From: Schistocerca nitens
Lineage: Eukaryota; Arthropoda; Insecta; Orthoptera; Acrididae
NCBI RefSeq assembly: GCF_023898315.1
Contig: NC_064623.1
Span: 15,265,140-15,329,139 of the forward strand
DNA length: 64,000 bases
Reading direction: 5' to 3'
Shown piece by piece: positions 21,376-34,573 of the stretch; the stretch's first letter is position 1; every line of letters begins with the position of its first letter. Under the pieces are notes generated by a model. It was not told where the DNA came from. It ran no database searches and was given only the letters and a program-made list of their open reading frames with translations. Made by a program: the position numbers and the translations under genes.

Positions 21376-23380
21376 GTAGTGATGAAGAGTAGGCTGAAGT
21401 TCAAGACATCAGTCAGGAAGAATCAATACGCAAAGAAGTGGGATACGGAAGTACTAAGGAATGACGAGATACGTGTGAAGTTCTCTAACGCTATAGATAC
21501 AGCAATAAGGAATAGCGCAGTAGGCAGTACAGTTGAAGAGGAATGGACATCTCTAAAAAGGGCCATCACAGAAGTTGGGAAGGAAAACATAGGTACAAAG
21601 AAGGTAGCTGCGAAGAAACCATGGGTAACAGAAAAAATACTTCAGTTGATTGATGAAAGGAGGAAGTACAAACATGTTCCGGGAAAATCAGGAATACAGA
21701 AATACAAGTCGCTGAGGAATGAAATAAATAGGAAGTGCAGGGAAGCTAAGACGAACTGGTTGCAGGAAAAATGTGAAGACATCGAAAAAGATATGATTGT
21801 CGGAAGGACAGACTCAGCATACAGGAAAGTCAAAACAACCTTTGGTGACATTAAAAGCGACGGTGGTAACATTAAGACTGCAACGGGAATTCCACTGTTA
21901 AATGCAGAGGAGAGAGCAGATAGGTGGAAAGAATACATTGAAAGCCTCTACGAGGGTGAAGATTTGTCTGATGAGATAGAAGAAGAAACAGGAGTCGATT
22001 TAGAAGAGATAGGGGATCCAGTATTAGAATCGGAATTTAAAAGAGCTTTGGAGGACTTACGGTCAAATAAGGGAGAAGGGATAGATAACATTCCGTCAGA
22101 ATTTCTAAAATCATTGGGGGAAGTGGCAACAAAACGACTATTCACGTTGGTGTGTAGAATATATGAGTCTGGCGACATACCATCTGACTTTCGGAAAAGC
22201 ATCATCCACACAATTCCGAAGACGGCAAGAGCTGACAAGTGCGAGAATTATCGCACAATCAGCTTAACAGCTCATGCATCGAAGCTGCTTACAAGAATAA
22301 TATACAGAAGAATCAAAAAGAAAATTGAGAATGCGCTAGGTGAAGATCAGTTTGGCTTTAGGAAAAGTAAAGGGACGAGAGAGGCAATTCTGACGTTACG
22401 GCTAATAATGAAAGCAAGGCTAAAGAACAATCAAGACACCTTCATAGGATTTGTCGACCTGGAAAAAGCGTTCGACAATATAAAATGGTGCAAGCTGTTC
22501 GAGATTCTGAAAAAAGTAGGGGTAAGCTATAGGGAGAGACGGGTCATATTCATGTACAACAACCAAGAGGGAATAATAAGAGAGGACGATCAAGAACGAA
22601 GTGCTCGTATTAAGAAGGGTGTAAGACAAGGCTGTAGCCTTTCGCCCCTACTCTTCAATCTGTACATCGAGGAAGCAATGATGGAAATAAAAGAAAGGTT
22701 CAGGATTGGAATTAAAATACAAGGTGAAAGGATATCAATGATACGATTCGCTGATGACATTGCTATCCTGAGTGAAAGTGAAGAAGAATTAAATGATCTG
22801 CTGAACGGAATGGTCTAATGAGTACACAGTATGGTTTGAGAGTAGATCGGAGAAAGACGAAGCTAATGAGAAGTAGTAGAAATGAGAACAGCGAGAAACA
22901 TAACATCAGGATTGATGGTCACGAAGTCAATGAAGTTAAGGAATTCTGCTACCTAGGCAGTATAATAACCAATCACGGACGGAGCAAGGAGGACATCAAA
23001 AGCAGACTATGGCAAAAAAGGCATTTCTGGCCAAGAGAAGTCTACTAATATCAAATACCGGCCTTAATTTGAGGAAGAAATTTCTGAGGATGTACGTCTG
23101 GAGTACAGCATTGTATGGTAGTGAAACATGGACTGTGGGAAAACCGGAACAGAAGAGAATCGAAGCTTTTGAGATGTGGTGCTATAGACGAATGTTCAAA
23201 ATTAGGTGGACTGATAAGGTAAGGAATGAGGAGGTTCTACGCAGAATCGGAGAGGAAAGGAATATGTGGAAAACACTGATAAGGAGAAGGTTCAGGATGA
23301 TAGGACATCTGCTAAGACATGAGGGAATGACTTCCATGGTACTAGAGGGAGCTGTAGAGGTTGAACCCACTACCAATAGA
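21376..23380 (+). mobile_element. RTE-clade LINE, 5'-truncated
   Basis: A 479-codon frame (21379-22818) carries the RT fingers and palm: CENYRTISLTAHASKLLTRI, GEDQFGFRKSKGTREAILTL, FVDLEKAFD, KKGVRQGCSLSPLLFNLY and the intact catalytic IRFADDIAIL near 22741. A frameshift near 22815 separates it from the connection and C-terminal pieces (VKEFCYLGSIITNHGR, LYGSETWT, RIEAFEMWCYRRMFKIRWTD). The apurinic endonuclease domain is absent. Similarity stops near 23360-23380 without the CAA-type tail seen in the other copies, so both ends are incomplete. Confidence 0.85.
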
Positions 23381-23459
23381 TGTACTAAAACCCAAGTGCC
23401 ATACGCCGTCATCGCATCGAAATCGAAATCATCTTACCAGATGTACTAATTTTTTTTCG

Positions 23460-24590
23460 GCAGTGTAGAAAATATCTGTTAATACTTAGAAAAGTTGTTT
23501 ACATGAGTATTATTTAAATTCGGGGTCTAATCATCAAGGAATGGTTTCAATCGGATATGACATTCAAGAAGGGACCTCTGGACTCTCTTTTGGGCCGAAT
23601 TGAAACCAGCGTCAAAGCTCGAGGCGGCATTGGACGTTCTTTGTGAGATGTCTCCTGTGGGGCGACCAATCGTCCCACCAGTGCGCCTGTGTCGGCTACT
23701 TTGAGAACAAATGTGTTGCTGTATACTTTGAAAGCGTCTCGCGTTGGGAGATATCTCGTCCATTGTATCGGGACATCATTGGGGTGCGATTGTAGAGGAG
23801 AGTGCGAGCAATGCGTCGTTGGAAAAGGCAGTAGGCGGCAAACGGGCGGTTTGTTGTTTAAAGACACAGAGGAGAGTGCGAAAGTTGATTTTTTTAATAC
23901 ATATATGTGAACTGTGCAGAGAGACGAATGGAGGAACAGTTATCCTAAATCTTTAGTCTTTTCTTTCGTGTATACTTTGTGCTCCAAGTAAATTGCAGAG
24001 ACAAATCAAGACGAAAATAATTTGTGAGTGACATGGCTGAAAACCTACAGGAAAGTGCGTGTGGCCACGAAATATTAACGAATGCAGCCAGTTCTAGTGC
24101 AAAGAGTAAACCAAATGGTCGCATGTCTTCCCAGTTGCGCTTCTTCCTCTTTCCATTTCTCTGTCAATGACATCACTTTCTTTTCCCCTATCTGCACTGA
24201 CTGTGTTTCATAATTTCCTCTCCCAGCCAGGGATCAGAGTTTAATTCTGCCTTCCTGTAGTTTGTGTGTACTGTCGTGCTTTACACGCCTAATTTCTTGA
24301 TGCTATATTCTGTATCATATGTAACTAACAATGTGCTTACCGTAACATGCAGGCTCTTTTAGGTAGTCAGAGACGTTTTTCTCTGTAACTTACAAAATAA
24401 TAAGTTAAAGGCATATTTTTGTAGACAGGTAAAGGTAAGGAACGTTATTACAGAATATAAACATAGTTTATTTAGTTATTTGTGAGAGTACAGCAACGAG
24501 CTACAATTTTTTTAACACAACATTATTTTTTCTCTGCCAGGCACTTTATGTATTTAAACCAACTGTGTACAAATGAGCTTACATCAAAGC
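23460..24590. other. No gene seen; distal 3' flank of the ankyrin exon
   Basis: No recognised domain or repeat. The part nearest 24600 could be downstream flank or 3' untranslated sequence of the minus-strand NACHT-ankyrin gene. Confidence 0.4.
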
Positions 24591-24599
24591 TTTAAAAAT

Positions 24600-24605
24600 T
24601 TTATT
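24600..24605 (-). other. Candidate poly(A) signal AATAAA
   Basis: The plus-strand TTTATT reads AATAAA on the minus strand, 272 bp beyond the ankyrin stop codon. A second AATAAA lies near 24470. The choice between them is not decided by sequence. Confidence 0.4.
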
Positions 24606-24876
24606 TACTGAATTTGAAACGTTCAGAGTTTTCGGTTGGACTGTACAAGCTTACCATAAGCTGCGTTGAGGTTGGTGTTCTGGTAGGAGAAGGGTCTTTT
24701 TAAGTGGGTGTTCAAACGAGTGCTGATTTCCGTGAATGAACAGCTCAGTGCGTCTTTTAAAGGACCTGTAGACGAGACGTAAATTTTGAACACCTCACTC
24801 ACATGAACATTGCGCCGCCGGAACATTGACCTCAACACCAGACGTAGCTGGACAGTAGAGTGGTCTATGGCCAGCT

Positions 24877-27800
24877 TTATTTGCTTGCTCTGTGTCTGAC
24901 CCAGGCTGCATACAGTAACATTATGACACACACTTCATTCCTCCTCAAGGCTGCGTTGTACAGTGGTATGCACCTATGTGAGTCCCCCGCAAGCGGGTCT
25001 GCACCAGCGTCCACCAGTAGCTTCACAATCTCATTCTTGCCACTGGATGCTGCACGGTGTAGTGGTGTTGCACCGTTGCTTTCCATCTTGTCGACATCAG
25101 CTCCTTTCTTCACCAGGAGCCTGACACAGTCTGCATTCCCCTCGCCTGATGCTGCATGCAGTGGTGTTCTACTTAGCGAGTCCTTGGCAAGTGCATCTGC
25201 ACCAGCGTCCAGCAGTAGCTTCACAATCTCAGTCTTGCCACTGGATGCTGCACGGTGTAGTGGTGTTAGGCCGTCGCTGTCCCTCTTGTCGACATCAGCT
25301 CCTTTCTTCACCAGGAGCCTGACACAGTCTGCATTCCCCTCGCCTGATGCTGCATGCAGTGGTGTCCTACTTAGCGAGTCCTGGGCAAGTGCATCTGCAC
25401 CAGCGTCCAGCAGTAGCTTCACAATCTCAGTCTTGCCACTGGATGCTGCACGGTGTAGTGGTGTTAGGCCATCGCTGTCCCTCTTGTCGACATCCTTTCT
25501 TCGCCAGGAGCCTGACACAGTCTGCATTCCCCTCGCCTGATGCTGCATGCAGTGGTGTCCTACTTAGCGAGTCCTGAGCAAGTGCATCTGCACCAGCATC
25601 CAGCAGTAGCTTCACAATCTCATTCTTGCCACTGGATGCTGCATAGTGTAGTGGTGTTAGGCCGTCGCTGTCCCTCTTGTCGACATCAGCTCCTTTCTTC
25701 ACCAGGAGCCTGACACAGTCTGCATTCCCCTCGCCTGATGCTGCATGCAGTGGTGTCCTACTTAACGAGTCCTGGGCAAGTGCATCTGCACCAGCGTCCA
25801 GCAGTAGCTTCACAATCTCAGTCTTGCCACTGGATGCTGCACGGTGTAGTGGTGTTGCACCGTCGCTGTCCCTCTTGTCGACATCAGCTCCTTTCTTCAC
25901 CAGGAGCCTGACACATTCTGCATTCCCCTCGCCTGATGCTGCATGCAGTGGTGTCCTACTTAGCGAGTCCTGGGCAAGTGCATCTGCACCAGCGTCCAGC
26001 AGTAGCTTCACAATCTCAGTCTCGCCACTGTATGCTGCAAAGTGCAGTGGTGTTACGCCGTTGCTGTCCCTCTTGTCGACATCAGCTCCTTTCTTCACCA
26101 GGAGCCTGACACATTCTGCATTCCCCTCGCCTGATGCTGCATGCAGTGGTGTCCTACTTAGCGAGTCCTGGTTAAGTGCATATGCACCAGCGTCCAGCAG
26201 TAGCTTCACAATCTCAGTCTCGCCATTGTATGCTGCATAGTGTAGTGGTGTTCCACCGTTGCTGTCCCTCATGTCGACATCAGCTCCTTTCTTCACCAGG
26301 AGCCTGACACATTTTGCATTCCCCTCGCCTGATGCCACATGCAGTGGTGTCCTACGTAGTGAGTCCTGGGCAAGTGCATCTGCACCAGCGTCCAGCAGTA
26401 GCTTCACAATCTCAGTCTTGCCACTGGATGCTGCACGGTGTAGTGGTGTTAGGCCGTCGCTGTCCCTCTTGTCGACATCAGCTCCTTTCTTCACCAGGAG
26501 CCTGACACATTTTGCATTCCCCTCGCCTGATGCTGCATGCAGTGGTGTCCTACTTAGCGAGTCCTGGGCAAGTGCATCTGCACCAGCGTCAAGCAGTAGC
26601 TTCACAATCTCAGTCTTGCCACTGTATGCTGCAAAGTGTAGTGGTGTTACGCCGTTGCTGTCCCTCTTGTCGACATAAGCTCCTTTCTTCACCAGGAGCC
26701 TGACACATTTTGCATTCCCCTCGCCTGATGCTACATGCAGTGGTGTCCTACGTAGCGAGTCCTGGGCAAGTGCATCTGCACCAGCGTCAAGCAGTAGCTT
26801 CACAATCTCAGTCTTGCCACTGTATGCTGCAAAGTGTAGTGGTGTTACGCCGTTGCTGTCCCTCTTGTCGACATCAGCTCCTTTCTTCACCAGGAGCCTG
26901 ACACATTTTGCATTCCCCTCGCCTGATGCTACATGCAGTGGTGTCCTACGTAGCGAGTCCTGGGCAAGTGCATCTGCACCAGCGTCCAGCAGTAGCTTCA
27001 CAATCTCATTCTGGCCACTGTATGCTGCATAGTGTAGTGGTGTTCCACCATTGCTGTCCCTCTTGTCGACATCAGCTCCTTTCTTCACCAGGAGCCTGAC
27101 ACATTTTGCATTCCCCTCGCCTGATGCTGCATGCAGTGGTGTCCTACTTAGCGAGTCCTGGGCAAGTGCATCTGCACCAGTGTCCAGCAGTAGCTTCACA
27201 ATCTCAGTCTTGCCACAGGATGCTGCACGGTATAGTGGTGTTGCACCGTCGCTGTCCCTCTTGTCGACATCAGCTCCTTTCGTCACCAGGAGCCTGACAC
27301 ATTCTGCATTCCCCTCGCCTGATGCTGCATGCAGTGGTGTCCTACTTAGCGAGTCCTGGGCAAGTGCATCTGCACCAGCGTCCAGCAGTAGCTTCACAAT
27401 CTCAGTCTTGCCACTGCATGCTGCACGGTGTAGTGGTGTTGCACCGTCGCTGTCCCTCTTGTCGACATCAGCTCCTTTCTTCACCAGGAGCCTGACACAT
27501 TCTGCATTCCCCTCGCCTGATGCTGCATGCAGTGGTGTCCTACTTAGCGAGTCCTGGGCAAGTGCATCTGCACCAGCGTCCAGCAGTAGCTTCACAATCT
27601 CAGTCTTGCCACTGGATGCTGCATGGTGTAGTGGTGTTAGGCCATTGCTGTCCCTCTTGTCGACATCAGCTTCATTCTTCACCAGGAGCCTGACACATTT
27701 TGCATTCCCCTCGCCTGATGCTGCATGCAGTGGTGTCCTACTTAGCGAGTCCTTGGCAAGTGCATCTGCACCAGCGTCCAGCAGTAGCTTCACAATCTCA

Positions 27801-29407
27801 GTCTTGCCACTGGATGCTGCACGGTGTAGTGGTGTTGCATCGTCGCTGTCCCTCTTGTCGACATCAGCTCCTTTCTTCACCAGGAGCCTGACACATTCTG
27901 CATTCCCCTCGCCTGATGCTGCATGCAGTGGTGTCCTACTTAGCGAGTCCTGGGCAAGTGCATCTGCACCAGCGTCCAGCAGTAGCTTCACAATCTCAGT
28001 CTTGCCACTGGATGCTGCACGGTGTAGTGGTGTTGCACCGTCGCTGTCCCTCTTGTCGACATCAGCTCCTTTCTTCACCAGGAGCCTGACACATTCTGCA
28101 GTCCCCTCGCCTGATGCTGCATGCAGTGGTGTCCTACTTAGCGAGTCCTGGGCAAGTGCATCTGCACCAGCGTCCAGCAGTAGCTTCACAATCTCAGTCT
28201 TGCCACTGGATGCTGCATGGTGTAGTGGTGTTAGGCCGTTGCTGTCCCTCTTGTCGACATCAGCTTCTTTCTTCACCAGGAGCCTGACACGTTTTGCATT
28301 CCCCTCGCCTGATGCTGCATGCAGTGGTGTTCTACGTAGCGAGTCCTGGGCAAGTGCATCTGCACCAGCGTCCAGCAGTAGCTTCACACTCTCAGCGTTG
28401 CCCGTTCCTGCTGCGTGGTGCTGTGGTGTGCGACCCTCCCTGTCCATCTCGTCCACGTCAGCTCCTTCTTCCACCAGTACCCTCACGCAGGTTGGTCTGC
28501 GGGATTCTGCTGCAGTGGCAAGCGGAGTCAAACCGATATCAGCCTTCTCTTGGATATTCGCATCAGCTTTCAGCAGGTGCATCACACTATCTGGGTTGCC
28601 TCCCCGTGGGGCCAAGTGCAGCGCAGTTAAACCACCAGCAGTTCCCGCCGTCAGATTGGCCCCCGCCTGCAGCAGCAGCCTCACGCAGTCGACGTTGCCT
28701 GTCTTTGCAGCCACGTGCAGAGGTGTGCCCACGGTGTCACTCAGTGGGCTGCTGTCAGCCCCTGCTCGTAACAGGTGCTCCACACTTTCAACATCGCCAT
28801 TCTCTGCAGCGTAGTGCAGTGCTGTGGCGCCTTTCAGGTCTCTAACCTCCAGGTTTTTGGCTGAATTGGCCAGTAGCCTGACGCATTCCGCAGCCCTTGC
28901 ATATGCTGCACAATGCAGCGGACTCTTCCGTTTCGAGTCCTGCGCAAGCGCGTCTGCGCCGGCCCGCAGCAGTAGCTTCACACACTGCGCCCTGCCCGTC
29001 GCTGCTGCGCAGTGCAGGGGAGTCAGACCTGACTTGTCTTTCACATTGACGTCAGCACCAGCAGAGAGTAGCGACTCTAAGCAGTCGACATGCCCAGCAG
29101 CTGCTGCCTCATGTGTAGCTGTCCTACCACTACTGAACTGTACATTGAGGTCAACCCCAGCCTGGATCAGCAGTCGTACACATTCTGCATCACCTGTTAC
29201 TACTGCGTTGGAAAACATCGTCGCACCACGTGCACCGCGCAGCGTCCTACCGTCACGGGCTCTTTTCAGCTGCTGCACTATACTGTCAAACGTAGATTCA
29301 GGAAGTATCTCTCTCCACTGGTGTAGCTCAGCCTTCTGTGCTGTAGATCCATCACTTAGTCTCTTTTTGAATATGTCTCGTGCCTTAAACGCAGAGAGCC
29401 TCGCCAC
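24877..29407 (-). CDS. NACHT-ankyrin gene, terminal exon (about 44 ankyrin repeats; one frameshift)
   Basis: The exon begins after an acceptor (TTTACAG then GTG at 29407) in phase 0. It encodes a 60-residue leader (ARLSAFKARDIFKK...), then eight diverged ankyrin repeats (to residue 321), then a tandem array of a 66-residue two-ankyrin unit, and a degenerate last pair ending VRHRASK and TAA at 24877-24879. Without interruption it would be 1,511 codons. A 5-bp deletion at about 25494-25495 shifts the frame, so the open frame ends at 25427 (1,326 codons) and the last ankyrins follow in another frame. Ankyrin solenoids bind proteins; here they would be the sensor or partner-binding end of an NLR-like ATPase encoded by the 59094-61460 exon. 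I infer the link from matching phase, strand and domain logic. The deletion may be real or an assembly error in near-identical repeats. Confidence 0.8.
25084..28444 (-). repeat. Coding tandem array, 17 x 198 bp (ankyrin pairs)
   Basis: The unit encodes DSxGxTPLHxAASSGKTEIV + KLLLDAGADALAQ (first ankyrin) and DSLSRTPLHAASGEGNAECV + RLLVKKGADVDKR (second). Seventeen copies run back to back, one of them 5 bp short. Variation is concentrated in a few positions (HRAASSG, HHAASSG, HYAAYSG and FAAYSG types; SLSR or SLRR; ECV, KCV or DCV). The types are interspersed rather than ordered, as expected for unequal exchange or gene conversion. Confidence 0.92.
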
Positions 29408-29580
29408 CTGTAAATTGTATTGAGCTCTTAGACTGAATACAATGACATCAACGATTAATTTCGATACATATTATCACCTTCTGATCATCAAAGAATGTCG
29501 ACTGCTTCTCTAACAGATACATAATTGCTCTTACTTATGTAAACTGCAGGGCGTGTCACAATGAACATACCAGTTTTAAG

Positions 29581-29772
29581 CCGGCCGCGGTGGTCTCGCG
29601 GTTCCAGGCGCGCAGTCCGGAACCGTGCGACTGCTACGGTCGCAGGTTTGAATCCTGCCTCGGGCATGGATGTGTGTGAAGTCCTTAGGTTAGTTAGGTT
29701 TAAGTAGTTCTAAGTTCTAGGGGACTGATGACCACAGCAGTTGAGTCCCATAGTGCTCAGAGCCATTTGAAC
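29581..29772 (+). repeat. SINE family A, full length, 15-bp TSD
   Basis: The copy starts CCGGCCGCGGTGGTCTCGCG just inside the left target copy, has a GGTTTGAATCC B-box-like motif near 29645, and ends GCTCAGAGCCATTTGAACC. CATACCAGTTTTAAG at 29566-29580 and 29773-29787 is an exact target duplication. It lies just inside the intron, about 170 bp from the ankyrin exon. Confidence 0.92.
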
Positions 29773-29828
29773 CATACCAGTTTTAAGGCGTTGTAGCATT
29801 TCTTACGTTCAACTTACAATTGTAAATA

Positions 29829-31184
29829 CACTACTGCCCATTAAAACTGCTACACCACGAAGATGACGTGCTACACACGAGAAATTTAACCTACGGGAGA
29901 AGATGCTGTGATATGCAAATGATTAGCTTTCCAGAGCATTCGCACAAGGCTGGCGCCGGTGGCGACACCTACAAAGTGCTGACATGAGGAAAGTTTCCAT
30001 CCGATTCCTCATACACAAACAGCAGTTGACCGGCGTTGCCTGGTGAAACATTGTTGTGGTGCCTCGTGTAAGGAGGAGAAATGCGTACCATCACGTTTCC
30101 GACTTTGATAAAGGTCGGATTGCGGTTTATCGTATCGCGACATTGCTGCTCGCGTTGGTCGAGATCCAATGACGGTTAGCAGAATGTGGAATCGGTGGGT
30201 TCAGGAGGGTAATACGGAACGCCGTGCTGGATCGTAACGGCCTCGTATCACTAGCAGTCGAGATGACAGGCATCTTATCCGCATGGCTGTAGCGGATCGT
30301 GCAGCCACATTTCGATCCCTGAGTCAACAGTTGGGGACGTTTACAAGACAACAACAACCCGCACGAACAGTTCGACGACGTTTGCAGCTGCATGGACTAT
30401 CAGCTTGAAGTCCACAGCTTGCGGTTACCCTTGATGCTGCATCGCAGACAGGAGCGCCTGCGATGGTGTACTCAACGACGAACCTGGGTGCACAAATGGC
30501 AAAACGTCATTTTTTCGGATGAATCCAGATTCTGTTTACAGCATCATGATGGTCGCATCCGTGTTTGGCGACATCACGATGAACGCACATTGGAAGCGTG
30601 TATTCGTCATCACCATACTGGCGTATCACCCGGCGTGATGGTATGGGGTGCCATTGGTTACACGTCTCTGTCACCTCTTGTTCGCATTGACGGCACTTTG
30701 TACAGTGTGTTACGACCCGCGGCTCTACCCTTCATTCGATCCTTGCGAAACCCTACATTTCAGCAGGATAATGCACGACCGCATGTTGCAGGTCCTGTAC
30801 GGGCCTTTCTGGATACAGAAAATGTTCGACTGCTGCCCTGGACAGCACATTCTCCAGATCTCTCACCAATTGAAAACGTCTGGTCAGTGGTGGCCGAGCA
30901 ACTGGCTCGTCACAATAAGCCAGTCACTACTCTTGATGAACTGTGGTATCGTTTGAAGCTGTACCTGTACACGCCATCCAATGTTTGACTCAATGCCCAG
31001 GCGTATCAAGGCCGTTATTACGGCCAGAGGTGGTTGTTCTGGGTACTGATTTCTCAGGATCTACGCACCCAAATTGCGTGAAAATGTATTGAAATGTCAG
31101 TTCTAGTATAATATATTTGTCGAATGAATACCTGTTTATCATCTGCATTTCTTCTTGGTGCAGCAATTTTAATGGCCAGTAGTG
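29829..31184 (+). mobile_element. Tc1-like transposon, frameshifted
   Basis: A 1,356-bp element with inverted ends containing CACTACTG-CCATTAAAA and TA at 29827-29828 and 31185-31186. The plus-strand transposase has shifted N-terminal pieces (about 30080-30480) and then an open catalytic part to 30988. Its residues are VIFSDESRF, FQQDNARPH and SPDLSPIENVW, with 34 residues between the last two. It is a different family from the intact Tc1 at 13764, judging by ends and spacing. Confidence 0.85.
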
Positions 31185-31189
31185 TAATA

Positions 31190-34100
31190 CACAAATTGAA
31201 AGAGCAACTGAAACAGTTTGTATACCGGTGCACAATGGGAAGAGTATGGAATGACAAAATAGTGACTGAAAAACGTGTTGAACGAGTGCGAGTCTTTCAC
31301 ACTTAGCCCTTGGGGGCTGAATGTTAAAGGGGCTTTCTTTTTCGGTGATTAAACTGTAACTGATGTTTCTTACCCTGATGTGCTACAGCTGTGGCCTGTG
31401 CCTCAATGGGAAGAAGTTAATCAACATATCTTCATTTGGGAGCAAGATGGTGTGCTGCCTTGTAAGGTGTCAGGCAAATCCAACACCTTCCATGAAAACC
31501 CTGCCATGATAGCAAATCCGGCAGTATGACACATAGCTCCGAATAAATCCTGACATTAAATTAACCAAAGTAATACGATCAACGGGTGAGCAAATGGAAT
31601 ACCACAGACTAACACAAGAAGGCCTAAATGCATGTCATACCTTCCCACCGTGAAATAGACGCAGTTCCGAGGGAAACGAGAACAGAAGCCGAGAGCAGAA
31701 CCGTGTAGGCTAGAAGGCCCACATCGTCTGCCGACCGCCAAGACCACCCCCAAGGCCATGTTAAAAGATAGAGCCCTCCAGAAGAACAGTATAGATCTTA
31801 CGATAACACTAAAAGGGCCACACCAGCTGCACGTTTTAGCGTGAGACTATACGCGTCTCTGTTACGTTGCAAACATTAAAAACATTGCCCCACCACGAAA
31901 AGTATAATGTTTCTCATTGGATAGACAGAATTTTTGTAGGCGGAGCTTAAGGTTAACATTGACCTGATTGGTCAGTTGAAAACACAGCCAGATACCTTTT
32001 TCTTAAACCCACTTCAGTGAATTGTAGTAAAGAGAAGTTCGAGAGAGTTGTTACCGAGACAGCGAGGTGTGTGGAGCTGCGCCGCCCGCCGCCCCCTGAC
32101 GCTGACTAACCAACGACAAGGTAATGAACGCACGTGATGCCACATAAGAGCGCATAAACCTTCACTCAGAACTGCAGAAGTCTCATCTGTTATATCCTCT
32201 TTTTACGTAATACTAGTGTCGATCGTCAATTAAACTTCGTGGTATTCGCATTTGCAACTAGAAGTTAAAATCTGAAACGCGATGATTTTTCTGTTATATA
32301 ATTATTGAGAAGCCACATCAGCCACTGTAATTTACGACAAGTTAAATAAGTAATTAAAGATAATTGAGGGACACTGTAGACCATTTTGATAGTTTTCTCT
32401 TTTATGAAACTTAACTTAAATCTACTGTAGATTATAGATGTGATATGGCATAGGTCATCCTTCGATCCATTGTAGAACTTGGAAATCCATTCAGGGAATA
32501 TTCGTTCACATTTTTGTTGAACGCAGGTGGTTTTTATCATCCTGTATTAAAATATTTCCTTTCATCAATAGCGCAATTTATAAACAATGTTTTGTGAGTA
32601 GAATAAAAATTCCAATGGTAAACTTAACTGCTTTCTCGACGTTATTTTACCAGCTAACTAAAAATAGTTACAGGGAGTGCAGTGGAACTGACGCTGAAAT
32701 CATTAAGTATTTGATTGTATCATCGCTAGTCTCACTGAACTCTTCTGAACTCTGCATGTCATGTGTGGTCTGGCGTCTCCTTACCAGCAACAGGTCCCAG
32801 GTTCAAACTAGTCAGTTCCTTAAAAAACACGCTCAGAGCGTCGTTGCGCGAAAGTGGTAGGAAGACACGACGTAGAACAAACAGACACCACGCAGAATGT
32901 TAGAGCCTCTCTGGCATAACTTAGTACGCGGCTGGTTAAACGGCGCCGTACCCGACGGGTTGATTGGGCGCAAGGGTCGGTTGACACAGCATTTTATGCA
33001 TGACCTCCACGTTCACGCACGATCTGACGCGATCATGTGTACGTTCCTCCGATACCAGCTGATCTATCCGGCTTTAGAAACTGTATTATTGCAAAGGTTA
33101 CTCCTGACAGATTGATCAAGGTTTCGGAACAATTCGCCTATCGACTCGATGTGTGATCTGTGTTCACACTGAATAACTGTAAGAAAAACTGTTTGCGTTT
33201 CTCCTTCATTTGGTGCATTATTTATAATTGTAAGGTGAATGTAATATCTGCCACAGTGCCTTATAACCTGTACATTCATTTTGAAACACCCTGTATTTCA
33301 TAAACATTTTGGAGCCTTGTGCTACACAAGTTGCCTAAACATCATGAACAAACCTTTGTTTCCCAGGAAACATACACTATTTACATTAACAGAAAAGAAA
33401 CATCAGACAATACGAATTTCCTAACAAGATCGTGTTTACAGAGCAACACCTCTCAGCCGCATGTAATGTATTGTATTATCGGACCAGCCCATAATCTGGT
33501 TGTATACATAAACGCCAGATTAGGTCGCTTTAATGAAATGATCAAAAGCAGATGTAAACTACATGTTTCATTCCCCGATTATAGGCTACGTCCGAACGTC
33601 GGTCGGATAATGAAACTATTTAAACGCAGCTGGGAGATTTAACTGTGCAGGTCTTGTAACACTACCCGCTCTACTAAATTAGCAATATGCCGACAGTCTT
33701 ACTTCTCTGAAAGGAATTTTGATTTGACCGCTATCGTGCGTCATGGAGAGGCATTCGGACTGTGTTTCGTTTCTCAAAAGAATTCTAATGAAAGGAAGCA
33801 GAGGCAGAACAAACGGGACTCGAACCAAGGTTCTGCCAGATACAAAGCAAACTACAAAAGACAACGGCCGATACCCTCATTAGGAAAAATTGTAATCAAA
33901 TAGTAGCACTGTTAGTAAAGTATGTTAACTACTAGAAATGACTTTACTTGGTATTGATATTCTGTTTTGCACATAGGGTTCGAGACAGTAGCACATTGTA
34001 GCAAGCATTGTACCGGTGGTGTGGTATGCACAACACAGAACGAATACTGAATCGTTTCAACAACAACTGGCTCTGAGTAACACTTACTACCTCTATATTA

Positions 34101-34570
34101 AAGCAGAGAAGTTAATGATCATCATAGGCAATTAATTGCTGATGGTGGAGTACTGCTAACTGGGACATGAGAATTTTTTATCAGTTTAATTATTGACAGA
34201 CACTGGGATTGGAACAGTCTTCAGATAGTCATATTACGTGTACCGATCACCATTTCGTTTATCAGGAAGCATTCACTTACTTATACTAGCTGGCGCACAA
34301 ATGAAACGCGAGGCACCAGAATCAACTATAGATAGAACAGTTGCAGCCAGTTACTTATTGAAGCACACAAATGTTATAAAATTGATAACAGCACTTCATT
34401 ATACTGTTATTGTAGTATGGATTGCAACACTGGCTCAACAACTAACCTTGCGGCCCAAAACATTACTGTATCAGAAATTCATTCCAAAGCTGAAAATTTC
34501 AGTTAAAACACATTATGAAAATCACGTTTAGCTGCAAATACATAAAATATAAACATTCTTAGAATTTGGC
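31190..34570. other. Long stretch without recognised feature
   Basis: No domain or clear repeat found on either strand. A reversed B-box-like CTCGAACC near 33812 hints at an old tRNA-derived repeat, but no body can be aligned by eye. Confidence 0.4.
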
Positions 34571-34573
34571 ATA

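Noticed and set aside
24623-24931. 102-codon minus-strand frame after the ankyrin exon
   Set aside because: It overlaps the last ankyrin codons in another phase and shows no domain. It is more likely 3' untranslated sequence.
27051-28814. Long plus-strand open frame (587 codons) over the ankyrin array
   Set aside because: It is the antisense of a homogenised coding repeat whose unit is a multiple of three, so a stop-free antisense phase is copied with every unit. The product is a Ser/Ala-rich repeat with no domain.
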